The notes beneath the pieces are model-generated. The model was not told where the DNA came from and ran no database searches. It saw nothing but the letters and a program-made list of their open reading frames with translations. DNA of 64,000 nt from Pelomyxa schiedti. Lineage: Eukaryota > Evosea > Pelobiontida > Pelomyxidae. The translations under genes and the position numbers were made by a program. Positions 13,611 to 22,730 of this stretch are shown piece after piece. How positions within the stretch are numbered: the stretch's first letter is position 1; each line of letters begins with the position of its first letter. The DNA is taken from contig JAHLWZ010000827.1 in NCBI GenBank assembly GCA_020536535.1, positions 35,810 to 99,809 on the forward strand, read 5' to 3'.

Positions 13611-13757
13611 ACACAACCAACAAGCAAGCCCAACACGCCTAGCAAGTTGCAAACCGCTATCACACACATTTTCATGCAACTTCCAGTACCAGCCAGGGAA
13701 AATTTACACAAACTGCAGGAGGAATTCCTCAAAAGCACAAGTAAAGGTGGTTGTTGA
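8996..13757 (+). CDS. IPO5: Importin-5 (karyopherin beta-3, yeast Kap121/Pse1 type)
   Basis: Ran-dependent nuclear import receptor made of HEAT repeats. It carries ribosomal proteins, histones and other cargo through the nuclear pore. At least a dozen short exons align in order with human IPO5: a GEGCHQQ-like EGCRKAF block and VRWAACHCIG (about 10620-10800), AVGKEKF (about 11465), FVPFMNIVMPPLLKTASQ (about 11665), LKEDFFPYIEQVMPLV (about 11860), LLRQSAAYGLGKF (about 12900), KEYIFATENAISSILKI (about 13070) and the C-terminal VCAN/LQEEFLKS helices. Length (about 1,100 residues) fits the family. ATG 8996 sits after an A-rich leader and is the first Met in frame. An unusual Thr-Ala/Thr-Pro tract of about 35 residues interrupts the last HEAT repeats (13501-13605). 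The gene ends 64 bp from the convergent SDR gene. Confidence 0.88.
13501..13605. repeat. CAACAG/CAACGC hexanucleotide tract inside IPO5
   Basis: Imperfect array of CAACAG units with a block of CAACGC in the middle. In the IPO5 frame it encodes alternating Thr-Ala, then Thr-Pro. The frame stays open throughout, and conserved importin sequence resumes on both sides, so it is a coding expansion rather than an intron. Confidence 0.9.
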
Positions 13758-13821
13758 CCCGACTATGAACAAGAAAAGCTTTTTTTTTAAATGTTACACC
13801 ACGAATTTCCTTGACTTTTTG

Positions 13822-15297
13822 TCAAGGGAACAACCCAAGTGCACGGTGGTACTCTATCTGTTCACGAATAAGTGCCTCCGTGATAAGTGGATGCTGGTAT
13901 GCAAAGCCGGTTCTCTCAATTGCAGTGCCGTCAACGTGGGTGTGATTGCTGTAGAGTACTTCTTGGTCAAGGTACGGCGTAAGTGGTGTGTTGGCAATGT
14001 GGGCGGCCTGTGATGCCATTAAATAAATTATGGTGAGTGTGTCCCTGTGGAAATATACCTTACATAGCTCAGACCACGGTTTAAGGTGCTTGTCATTGAC
14101 CTCTTCCGCGGTGGACTTGAAGTTCATCTTCGCCAAGTTGGACATAATGGTGCCAAAGAATCCAGTCTTGATGCCAAAGATTCCTTCTAGTACTGCGTTG
14201 AACTTGCCTTGTGCTTTATTTGTTTTTTGGTTGGTTGTCAAGACATGCACAGAGGTTTAGAGATGATTACTTGTATCGTTTTTGTCACATAAGTTATAAA
14301 GAGCACCGACGGGCAAAGTGGTTGCACCATGCCACATTGCACGACATACATCAAGAACGTGAACAGTATTGATGCCTAGGCCCTCCCCCTTTCAATGTGT
14401 GACTGGAGTGTTACTTGGATAAAAAAAAACTCACCCACAAGAACTTCATCTTTTCCCCTAAGTGTTTATATACCGCTGCACAAATTACACGAGGTTCTGG
14501 AATGGCTGGTTAAAAAAATGAAGATTTGAAACAACACACCCAGTCCTGTAAGATCTCCAGGTCCATACACAATAGCAGGGCGGAAAATAACCAATGGAAG
14601 GCTACAAGTTCAATGTTAACCACAGACTCGTGAAGTGGTGTATTACCCAGGAATGGCTTTCAGGGTAGCCTCAGTCTGTAGATGTACCTTGGCCAGAGTA
14701 GTCCATGGGGAAAGTTTGGTATCGGTCTCTCTGCCAATTTTTCCTGAGCCGTCATAAACTTGGGCAGAGGAAAGTTGAATGAACTTCTGGACCTATAGCC
14801 CGATTTACACATAATTATTACACTCTAAGAAGGAACATGGTTTGTCATTGCGGCGTTGGCAAGTTTGACACAGAGGTCACGAGTCTTTTCAAGGTAAATG
14901 TCTTCTTCCTGGCCGTACTTTGTTTCCGCGGCACAGTTGAACACATACTGGTATTGGTATCCTCCCTCAGCAAAGCAGTTTGCAATCGAAGCTGAAGTAA
15001 AAAAAAAAAAGTACCAGATATTTAAGTCATGCAGCCCCACCATACAAAAACAAAACTGTATTCAAACACAAGACCAAAGAACACACTTGGATTAGTCAAG
15101 TTTCCTTGTTTGAAAAGCACATTAGGTCGCTCATAAACAGAGGCGTGTGCAGCGCTCAGGTTAGCCGTCTGTGGGAACACCTTGTCTACGACCCGCACGT
15201 AGTTGCACAGATCTTGCGTGACCAAGAAATGGACGAGATTCCTCCCTATAAACCCCGTTCCTCCAAACACGATCGCATTTGGCTTGGTTGCTGCCAT
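13822..15297 (-). CDS. NAD(P)-dependent epimerase/dehydratase, extended SDR family
   Basis: Rossmann-fold oxidoreductase of the extended SDR class, probably cytosolic; substrate unknown. The N-terminus carries IVFGGTGFIGRNLV, a complete GxxGxxG dinucleotide-binding motif. YVFNCAAETKYG (about 14930) is the usual N-A-A/E motif after strand 4. QLSSAQVYDGSG (about 14740) holds the catalytic Ser region, and further on the position of the catalytic Tyr appears as PWTTLAK, i.e. Trp-x3-Lys, which suggests an atypical subfamily. RPAIVYGPGDL and a C-terminal helical exon (13822-14250) follow. ATG 15297 fits the Rossmann start exactly. Introns are short; one lies at about 14990-15090. The pattern resembles nucleoside-diphosphate-sugar epimerase-like proteins, but I cannot assign the substrate. 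Confidence 0.78.
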
Positions 15298-15534
15298 CTC
15301 GTCTCGCGTAGGTTTTTTTTTTATGGTTATTTTACCGGATGTAGATCTTGCACTTCGCCGTTTGAAGGGTTGTTTTTTTTTTCCCTTCGTCGATCTACAA
15401 GGTTTTTGTGTTGCAACTGCTACACATAAGAATTTGCCGGGGTCCGTTTTTGGTGGGCATTGATAATTAATTAAATAACATTCAGATAAAGAGTATGTGG
15501 AGAAACCACAGGGTGCTTTTTACATAGCTATGGC

Positions 15535-17933
15535 TCATTGTTTGGTGGGAAACTGTATCACACATAGTTCCCCAGTGGAAAAACTAGCCGCGAGTTTATT
15601 TCCCAGAGAGTTCCAACATACTTCAAAAATGCCACCATTTGCATTATGGGTAGCTACAAGGTTTCCCGTCTATGTGGAGTGAGCAGCTTTGTTATTTGGT
15701 GGTAGTTTTGAACCTTAGTTGACCATATATGAATACAGCGGTCAAATGACCCACTGGCAAGAAATTCGCCATTGGGGCTGAAGCCAATAGCATAGACAGG
15801 TTCACTAATTGGATATTTAGAGGGGGGACAGCTAAGTGATACATACGCGTGCCGGGCAAGAGTGTGTAAACAGGTTCCAGTAGAAACATCCCAAAGCTTC
15901 ACAGAACAGTCAAATGAAGCCCTGCCGGAGATGAGATTAATTCAAAACTGTGGATACAACGTGGCTAATAATTGGCTGTGTGGAACTGGGCACCACTTCA
16001 ATGTGTAAACCTCTTTGGTGTGTTCTGCGAAGGAATGTATACATTCACTGGATTTGGCAGGATCCCATATCTAGAGCGAGATCACCAAAACTTGAAGCTG
16101 TTCATTTAAAAAGAAACCTTAGCAGTTCTATCATCTGAGCAAGATGCTAAAAGGGTACCACTTGGATCCCATTTTATTCCATTCACCTCGTTTTTGTGTC
16201 CCTTGAGCTCTGCCAAGGGTCTCACCTGATAGAGCTGGCATACGTATATTGTACAATCAGTTGAGCAGGTTGCGAATGTGTTAGGATCTCTCCAGTCCAC
16301 ATCAAGAATAGCTCCAGTATGAAGACGAAATGTAGTAATTTGCTCGCCAGTACTTGTATCCCAAACAACGACAGTGTGATCAGCTTAAGGTTTTTTCCCA
16401 GGGGGATGAGTTACGTTTTTGTCTTGCAATAATATAACTATTCAGGGATAATAAGACATTTGCATACTTGACCCAGTCAAAAGAAAATTGCCAGTCTGGT
16501 TCCACTTGATAGTGAAAATAGGTCCCGTGTGTTGTTGCAATGTAAGGGCATTTGTCCCTGCAGAAATGCTTTAGGAGGAAAAGATTGGTCAAAAAGAGAA
16601 ACCATCTTTTTTCCATAATCTGCCTACTCCATCATATGATCCAGTGGCCAAAAGTGTGCCAGACATCTCCCAAATGTAAACAAAAAAAAACCATTTCACT
16701 AACTTACATTCCAGTCAATTGCTGTCACGTCTTGTAGAGCTGGCACAGAAGGGTGCGGGAGTATAAGTGGTTTGTTTACGTCGGCACTTCCCAGGTTCCA
16801 TATTCTGGCAGTGGAATCCCCAGCTCTAAGTACTTAGCCAGGGCCAAAGGGAAGTGGAATATACCCAGAGGCGAGAAGGTCAGATACTGGGTTCCAAGAA
16901 CAAACAAACACCTGTGACACGAAATTAAAACCAGTGTAACAGTAACGTTTTTCCACACTTCATGTGTATGCCCAGACAAAAGGGTTATGCTGGACTGAGG
17001 TATGTCAATGGCATCAGTATCCATTGCAGTGGGTGCAGTTGTGGCAGGCTGAGGTAATGTTGCTTGAGGGGTATCATGTGCTTCCTTTGTATGTGAATCA
17101 TTACCTACCGCCTCTTCCATTGTTGTGGTGGTAGACTTGGAATTTTCAGTTGATGCAGTGGCATGTGTATCACGGGATTTCACAGGGGTTGCTTGAACTT
17201 GAGATGATTGTGTTGGTTGTGATGCCGATTGGGTGGAAGTAGAGGATGTCTCATGTGGTGGGGAGTGTTTGCGATTGTTATTGCATTTGTGAGGTGACAG
17301 AACAGAAAATAGTTCATCACAGTCCGTAATTTCAGTACCATCCTACAATGTTGCATTGATTTGAGTCAATCGCAGTGTAACAAATGAGGTACTGGTCTCA
17401 GGTGGCACTCTATTGCGTAATATTGCAGCCCTTTCAAAAGAAACGAAATCAAGGCACCAAACGGTGGCACAGGTCCAGGTGTCCCTTTCAGAACCTCCAT
17501 TCTGAAAGTATAGGCGGAGTGCTTGAAACCTGCCAAAACAAAACATTCCGTTAAGTAGGGGGGAAAAAAAAAAAAGCAAGCCCAAAGGCAAAGGCAAAGG
17601 CAAAGGCAAAGGCAAAGGCAAAGACAAAGACAAAGACAAAAGCAAAAGCAAAAGTACACAAGTAAAAGTAGAAGTACCGGCTTCTTCCATATAAGCATAA
17701 ATAAGAGTGTTGACCTGCTCGCTCGTCAGACGTAGTGACACGTCGCCCTCGAGGGCTCCCGACGCCGACGCCGACGCGGACGCCGACCCACGCAGTCTAG
17801 GGTGAACCCCCCCAGCCGACGACGACGACGACGACGTCGTGGCGGACGCAGACGATCCCCCGCACTCCGACGCGTCGTTGCTGGTGGGTCGCTGGTGCAC
17901 AGTGGACAGCCACGACAAGTTGGGCGACAGCAT
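15535..17933 (-). CDS. TBL1XR1: TBL1/TBL1XR1-type WD40 corepressor subunit
   Basis: Nuclear F-box-like/WD-repeat adaptor of NCoR/SMRT-HDAC3 type corepressor complexes (yeast Sif2, fly Ebi). Exon 1 begins at ATG 17933 with a Ser/Ala-rich leader and a LisH start, [19 protein letters not shown]. After an intron filled with hexamer repeats the LisH continues with [11 protein letters not shown] and [17 protein letters not shown], the exact TBL1 arrangement. WD40 repeats follow in order: [31 protein letters not shown], a repeat near 16500-16640, [67 protein letters not shown], and finally [18 protein letters not shown] ending in PTKQ-stop at 15535. A Thr/Ser-rich linker (about 17000-17300) separates LisH from the propeller, as in the family. 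Confidence 0.9.
17583..17653. repeat. AAAGGC-type hexanucleotide repeat in a TBL1 intron
   Basis: About a dozen units: AAAGGC, then AAAGAC, then AAAAGC variants, read on the + strand. On the coding strand this is a pyrimidine-rich TTTGCC/TTTGTC array lying between the donor after the LisH helix (EEAG) and the acceptor before FKHSAY. It therefore sits where a polypyrimidine tract could be. Confidence 0.9.
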
Positions 17934-18388
17934 GCTCGGGGCCGAGATGTTTTGGCTAATTAGGGGAACCAATACTAGATGACGAAAAATCACAATCACT
18001 TGTTCCCAGTCCTTTTGGAACTCCAATTCGAACTCTTGTTCTCACCAACCTGCTTTGTTGCTTTTGCATTACAACAGCCTCATCTGCCGAGTTGCTCTGA
18101 GCCCAGATCAACTAAGGGTTTATTCCCTGCTGTACATGCACAGATGCCTTCGAATTGGGGGTGCTTCTGCTCTTTTGCGTGTTGGGTTCCCGTTGTTTAA
18201 TTCCTAATAAAGAAAGTTCTTTGGGAGGGTAGGAGATGCAGCTTCTTCCTTAATTATTGGGAGTTATCCTTTATCCCAATCAACATGATTGGTTGGTGTC
18301 CCTCATTTTACCTCTATTAAAGAGCTGGCAGTATTTGACGAGGTGATGAAACTACGAAACGGGATCTGCGAGGTGGCAATCGTTTTTC

Positions 18389-20385
18389 TCAGTGAGTTGC
18401 AGTGAGATAAGGAGGTCTGTGGAGAACGATTCCAACCCAACCACAGATGACCACTGACAAGGCTCCAAAGGCCCCGTTGATGTAAAGATAGCACCCGAAC
18501 TTGAGTGCCACCTTGTTGAGAAGGAGTCCGGAGATGATGATGCTCACTCCTGCAAACGTGAGCGCCCCATACGCAACTCTTCCGAAGATTTCCTGTCAAG
18601 GGGAGGACCATGTTCGTCAGTTGAGTGGATAACGTAATTGGGGTGAGAGCCAGCAAGATACCGCAGGGAAGAATGCGTTGACTGTGCAATAAAGAAGCGA
18701 GAAGAGAGCCAGCCGAAGGGGTATCAAAAGGATGAACGTCAAGTATCTGTGGATTGGAGTACATCAGTAATTACGGATTAATGACTAAAAATGCACACTG
18801 AAGGTTAAGAACCGGAATCAATGAGAAGCCGGCAAAGAGTACAAATAAAACACCTTCCACGGTCCAAGCAATCCAAAGCCAGTGCTTCTTTGAAAGCGGG
18901 TATGATAACGGAAAGTTGGAGAGGAAACCCCACAGAGGAAGCATGACGGAGAAGGCTGTTAGCAATGGAGTGATCTGATCACCCTGAGCCATCATGTTCA
19001 GTTGCTCCATCATAGTGGCCATGTAGAAATATACGAAGGAGGTACCACTCATCATGGCCGCGTAGAGCGGAATGAGCAACCCCAAGTGGGACTTGAACCA
19101 TTGCAAAATCACATCCTTCCTTGAACTTTGAGGATTTGAGATCAAACTTTTATCTTGTAATTCATTTGGTGCTGTTTCCAGTTCAACTTGCGGCGCATCA
19201 GTCTTGTATTTTGGCTTTGAAGAAACAACGAAAAAGCAAAACAGGGGTCCAAGGCAAGCCAGGTAGTATCCTCCAAATAATGCCCAGAGTGGAGCGTGAG
19301 TGGCATTGTAAATCAAATACAGAATCCAAGCAACCGCTGTGTTGCTAGGTATTAGACCTGACATTCTTTTCAGGTTTTTGAATTACCTCCACATAAGTTG
19401 ACACAGGCTTGAATGAAACTGGAGACAAATCCGGAATTGAAAATGATGTGGCCTTCAGGAAAGGCAAGGTCAACATCATTCATAAGTTTGAGACCAACAA
19501 CGAAAGAAAATCCACCACCAACTCCTGACTTTGTTTGTGAGAGTTACTCATCGCAAAAAGGAGGATTTCCAACCAAAATGAAAGTCAAAGGAAGTGCCCA
19601 GATTTGGATATACAATGGAATCTTGTCTGATGTCAAGAATCCAAACACAGGCCAGAAGCTCAGCAAAACAAAGGAAATGATGATGCACTTCCTCCGTGAG
19701 AGCTTGTCAACGATTAAGCCATACAGAAATCCAATTGAGTTAAGAGTTCCAGAAAACCTGTGAAGGGTGAGAGGTTAAAAAAAATAGAAAAAAAACCAAA
19801 CCTAAACCTCTCGATACAATAATTTATAGTTGTACGATTTCCTTCAAATAAAGGGAAATTATCCATCTACGCGAAAATGTATCGTGGTTGGTCTCCATTT
19901 GAAACAGCAGAGAGAGGACCTCACGCTATAAACAGCGAATTGAGCAGCGCAAGTTGCCTCTCGCACACGGCGCCACTCTCCAACTCAAAACCCTCGCTGT
20001 CACTGCGACTCCCCCTCCCACTCTGTTCTCCCATAATCCCATCGCTGCTCCCCTCCACCTTCCTGTTACCGCCGATTGCGGTCGCCTCCGCCTGAAACAC
20101 CCGACCCTGTGAGCCCAAAGTCGAAGCCGAAGCAGAAACACCCGACTCAGACATCCGCGACTGCGAAGACGGCGACGAGACAGATTCAGACGTGCCGGGA
20201 CAGGAGTTGGCGAAAACGCCCTCGCTGAGCAGAATTGGTTTGAGAGCGCTGAAGTTGAAGTGTGGGTCCATCACCAGTGACACAACGCACGCTGCAACGA
20301 ACACCTTGACCACCACGGCCCTTCTCGTAGTAGTCGTGGAACCGTCTCCGCCACCACTCGATGAGCAACACCCCCGTGCCTTCAT
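18389..20385 (-). CDS. MFS carrier resembling SLC43 / Fmp42 amino-acid transporters
   Basis: Twelve-helix membrane carrier, probably for amino acids or another small solute. From ATG 20385: a Ser/Gly-rich leader, then a first helix (AVVVKVFVAACVVSL) followed by FNFSALKPILLSEGVF, the short helix-1/2 loop typical of the SLC43 group. A long Ser-rich loop leads to CERQLALLNSLF. The next exons hold FSGTLNSIGFLYGLIVDKLSRRK (MFS loop 2-3), GHIIFNSGF, a cytosolic charged loop (about 19100-19200), then helices such as HLGLLIPLYAAMMSGTSFVY and GRVAYGALTFAGVSIIISG. Stop at 18389-18391. Substrate not determinable. A poly-T stretch ending in CAG just upstream of the ATG could be the acceptor of a 5' UTR or leader intron. 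Confidence 0.75.
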
Positions 20386-20879
20386 TTGGCTGAAGAAAAA
20401 AAAAACACCAGACCGCCGATCCTGCCGATGATAACGAAAAAGTCGTTGATCATTGTTACGGAAACTTGTCCCCAAGTCGGTAACATGGTGATTTGGTGCA
20501 GGTGCACCCTCGTGAGTGCTGTTGCTTCCTCGCAACGGTACTGAACATAGTGCCGCAATTCATTCACAACACACACGGCCAGCAGGGACTGTGTACAATG
20601 GTGAAGTCCCTTACCGTACAATATTTTTATCGGCTTCCACAGGCCAGGAACACACACTGTGTGCATAACAGGATGGGTACACATTGCAACCTTCTGAGGC
20701 AGTGGAGCATCTTTTTAATACATATTCACATTAACACCCATCAGCTCACAAGTATAAATTGGAAGTAGCTATTGGCATCACTTTTGTGAAGAAAACAATT
20801 CACTAAGTGGGTGAACATTGTGGGTTTTTCACTGTTGTCTCCAGCAAAAAGAGTAGGGAAAGGGGAGAAAAAAGGGAAA
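20386..20879. other. Spacer upstream of the SLC43-like gene
   Basis: No convincing gene in 494 bases. The frame open toward 20535 on the minus strand has no ATG before 20385 and would begin with a Leu codon; it may be 5' UTR or an unrecognised leader exon. An A-rich purine stretch lies at 20840-20880. Confidence 0.4.
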
Positions 20880-20921
20880 CCACCCAAATGTGGGAGAGCG
20901 AAGCGAACCACATTTGGGTGG
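20880..20921. repeat. 14-bp perfect inverted repeat with 14-nt loop
   Basis: The left arm 20880-20893 (CCACCCAAATGTGG) is the exact reverse complement of the right arm 20908-20921. The loop reads GAGAGCGAAGCGAA. In the second copy of the surrounding tandem duplication (about 21293-21326) the right arm is kept, but the loop sequence appears in reverse complement. Confidence 0.9.
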
Positions 20922-21028
20922 ATATGGGCACATGGTGGGCATTTGAAGTTCACATTTGCGAGACACTACCTCTTGTCTTCATGATATTTTGTGAATGGCT
21001 TTTCTGGAGAAAAAAAAATTAAAAAAAA

Positions 21029-21128
21029 NNNNNNNNNNNNNNNNNNNNNNNNNNNNNNNNNNNNNNNNNNNNNNNNNNNNNNNNNNNNNNNNNNNNNNNN
21101 NNNNNNNNNNNNNNNNNNNNNNNNNNNN
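21029..21128. other. Assembly gap of 100 N
   Basis: Exactly 100 N, a conventional placeholder for unknown length. It begins in an A-rich run and ends inside the D arm of the first tRNA-Ala gene. The duplicate copy predicts that the missing bases are the A-rich run, a spacer and the first 11 bases of the tRNA. Confidence 0.97.
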
Positions 21129-21190
21129 TCAAATGGTAGAACGCTCGCTTAGCATGCGAGAGGCACGGGGATCAATACCCCGCACCTCCA
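21118..21190 (+). tRNA. tRNA-Ala (AGC), 5' end hidden in the gap
   Basis: From base 12 of the tRNA (21129) onward it is identical to the complete copy 386 bp downstream: anticodon stem CTCGC/GCGAG, loop TTAGCAT, T arm CGGGG/CCCCG, 3' acceptor CACCTCC plus A. The start coordinate is projected from the other copy. T-rich termination signal follows at once. Confidence 0.9.
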
Positions 21191-21503
21191 CTCTTTTTTT
21201 TGTTTTGTTTTGTTGGGTTTTTCCCCCTTCATTTTCCTCCCTTGTTGTGAGGCTTTCTATCTTCCTCTTGTTCTGGGTTGGTAGCAATGGTTGTGTGGTT
21301 CGCTTCGCTCTCCCACATTTGGGTGGATATGGGCACATGGTGGGCATTTGAAGTTCACATTTGCGAGACACTACCTCTTGTCTTCATGATATTTTGTGAA
21401 TGGCTTTTCTGGAGAAAAAAAAATTAAAAAAAAAATTAAAAGAAAAAAATACACTCCGTGCCCCAGTACACACCAACAGAGGTCTCTAGTGACAACTGTG
21501 GAA

Positions 21504-21576
21504 GGGGGTGTAGTTCAAATGGTAGAACGCTCGCTTAGCATGCGAGAGGCACGGGGATCAATACCCCGCACCTCCA
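21504..21576 (+). tRNA. tRNA-Ala (AGC)
   Basis: A full 73-nt cloverleaf without intron. The acceptor stem GGGGGTG/CACCTCC has the G3:U70 wobble pair that identifies alanine tRNA, and the discriminator base is A. D arm GTTC/GAAC, anticodon loop TTAGCAT with anticodon AGC, T arm CGGGG/CCCCG. A CTCTTTTTTTTG run directly after the gene is a standard RNA polymerase III terminator. Confidence 0.96.
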
Positions 21577-21586
21577 CTCTTTTTTT
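21577..21586 (+). terminator. Pol III oligo-T terminator of tRNA-Ala
   Basis: Run of eight T starting four bases after the discriminator base; the same sequence follows the first tRNA copy at 21191. Confidence 0.8.
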
Positions 21587-21668
21587 TGTTTTGTTTTGTT
21601 GGGTTTTTCCCCCTTCATTTTCCTCCCTTGTTGTGTGGTGCTTTTTTTGCTGCTGGGCTGTTTTATTG

Positions 21669-22676
21669 TTACCCAAATAATGTGTGTATTCTTGTCTGTG
21701 TTACTGGTGTGGTTTTTGTTGTTTTTTTTGTTTCTGGGCCTGGTAGGGTAATTGGAAATGGTAATGGAATTGGTGCTGGATCCTCTTCTTCCTCGACTCC
21801 TTCATCATGCTCTCTTCTCTTGGTGAGACCAAGGCCGGCAAGGTCTTTTACAGCTGGGCATCGCTTCAATCCCTGGGTGTATCATTAGCCTTGATCAATC
21901 TATTGGATATGCCATACATTTAATCTGCCATGTCCACAGTCACAGAAGAAGTGACTGAACTTTGGCAAAGACAAGTGGTGATTATGGTGACATGTTTCTG
22001 CACAAACAGCACAGACACCATATCCTGTGCGCAAGTTGCATGTATAACAGTCGTACCATGGCTGTAGCAAGAAAGTCTTTTGTTCTTAGTTAGTGCTGCG
22101 GGTCTTAGAGTGGTGGGACACCTTGTCACCCGTGGCACTAAATGTACAGGCATTACTGAGGATGCACTTTTCTATGAGTGGGTCCATGGCTATTGCAGTA
22201 GCCAGTTGCAGGTTTCTCAGTGCAACATCGCATGTTTCCCTCACCTAAGGAGAGTGAGGCAATGGGAAATAAAAAAATTTGGCATTACTTCCACATTGGC
22301 ATAATGTTGGGTTGAGGCCCTATTGATAACTTCTGAGGCATTCAGATTATTGAGTGCTTCTCGTACACCCAGGTCACATGAAAGGGACCAAAGCAGAGAT
22401 ACCTTGATGTGAACTGAGATATTTTTTTTGTGGTGAGGTAATTAGGTACTGCCGACTTGACAAAGCCCTTTTCAGCCTTGTACTTATTCAACATTTGGAG
22501 TATCAGGGAAAGGCAATCAACTTCATGGAACAGAATACGATTCTCCCGGAAAAAAGCTAGATGTGTCAGCCTATTCTTGTCAGTAGAGTGACACAGAAGC
22601 ACTTGTTAACTACAAACATTGTCAAACTGGATCCTACTAAGACCTCAGATTCGATATTATTCTTGATGAATCCCAT
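21669..22676 (-). CDS. UBR-box zinc-finger protein (may be the 3' part of the calpain gene)
   Basis: Contains a UBR-type zinc finger, the domain that binds basic N-terminal residues of N-degron substrates. The visible ligands are ACTFSATG, then across a short intron WYDCYTCN, GYGVCAVCAETCHHNHH, FFCDCGHG and a later KRCPAV, in the same order and spacing as the UBR4 box. It lies at about 21910-22130 and continues across an intron into a Lys/Glu/Pro-rich tail ending at stop 21669. Upstream exons are helical (FFRENRILFHEVDCL, LQMLNKYK; VRETCDVALRNLQLATAIA), suggesting an alpha-solenoid. As a separate gene it would begin at ATG 22676, giving MGFIKNNIESE, then an intron, then NRLTHLAFF. That ATG is only 54 bp after the calpain stop. 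No E3 catalytic domain is visible. Confidence 0.7.
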
Positions 22677-22730
22677 TACAGTTCGCAGGAGCCTTTCTTG
22701 ATTAATTTTCACGATTTCATATAGCGGCTA

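Larger units (their letters stand above)
20908..21634. repeat. Direct tandem duplication (unit about 386-405 bp) carrying tRNA-Ala
   Basis: Two near-identical copies. Copy 1 runs from about 20908 through the assembly gap to about 21248. Copy 2 runs from about 21313 to 21634. Shared parts, in order: CATTTGGGTGGATATGGG..., an A-rich stretch, the tRNA gene, then a T-rich CTCTTTTTTTTG tail. The offset is 405 before the gap and 386 after it, so the 100 Ns stand in for about 81 real bases if the copies are equal in length. Confidence 0.88.

Noticed and set aside
13347-13679. Cys-rich and Leu/Ala-rich minus strand ORFs across the CAACAG repeat
   Set aside because: Pure repeat translation on the antisense strand of IPO5.
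15106-15463. + strand ORFs over the SDR start
   Set aside because: Antisense to the Rossmann exon; no motif.
20880-21634. CRISPR-like or transposon terminal repeats
   Set aside because: Only two direct copies with a tRNA inside; no transposase, no regular spacer array, no target-site duplication.
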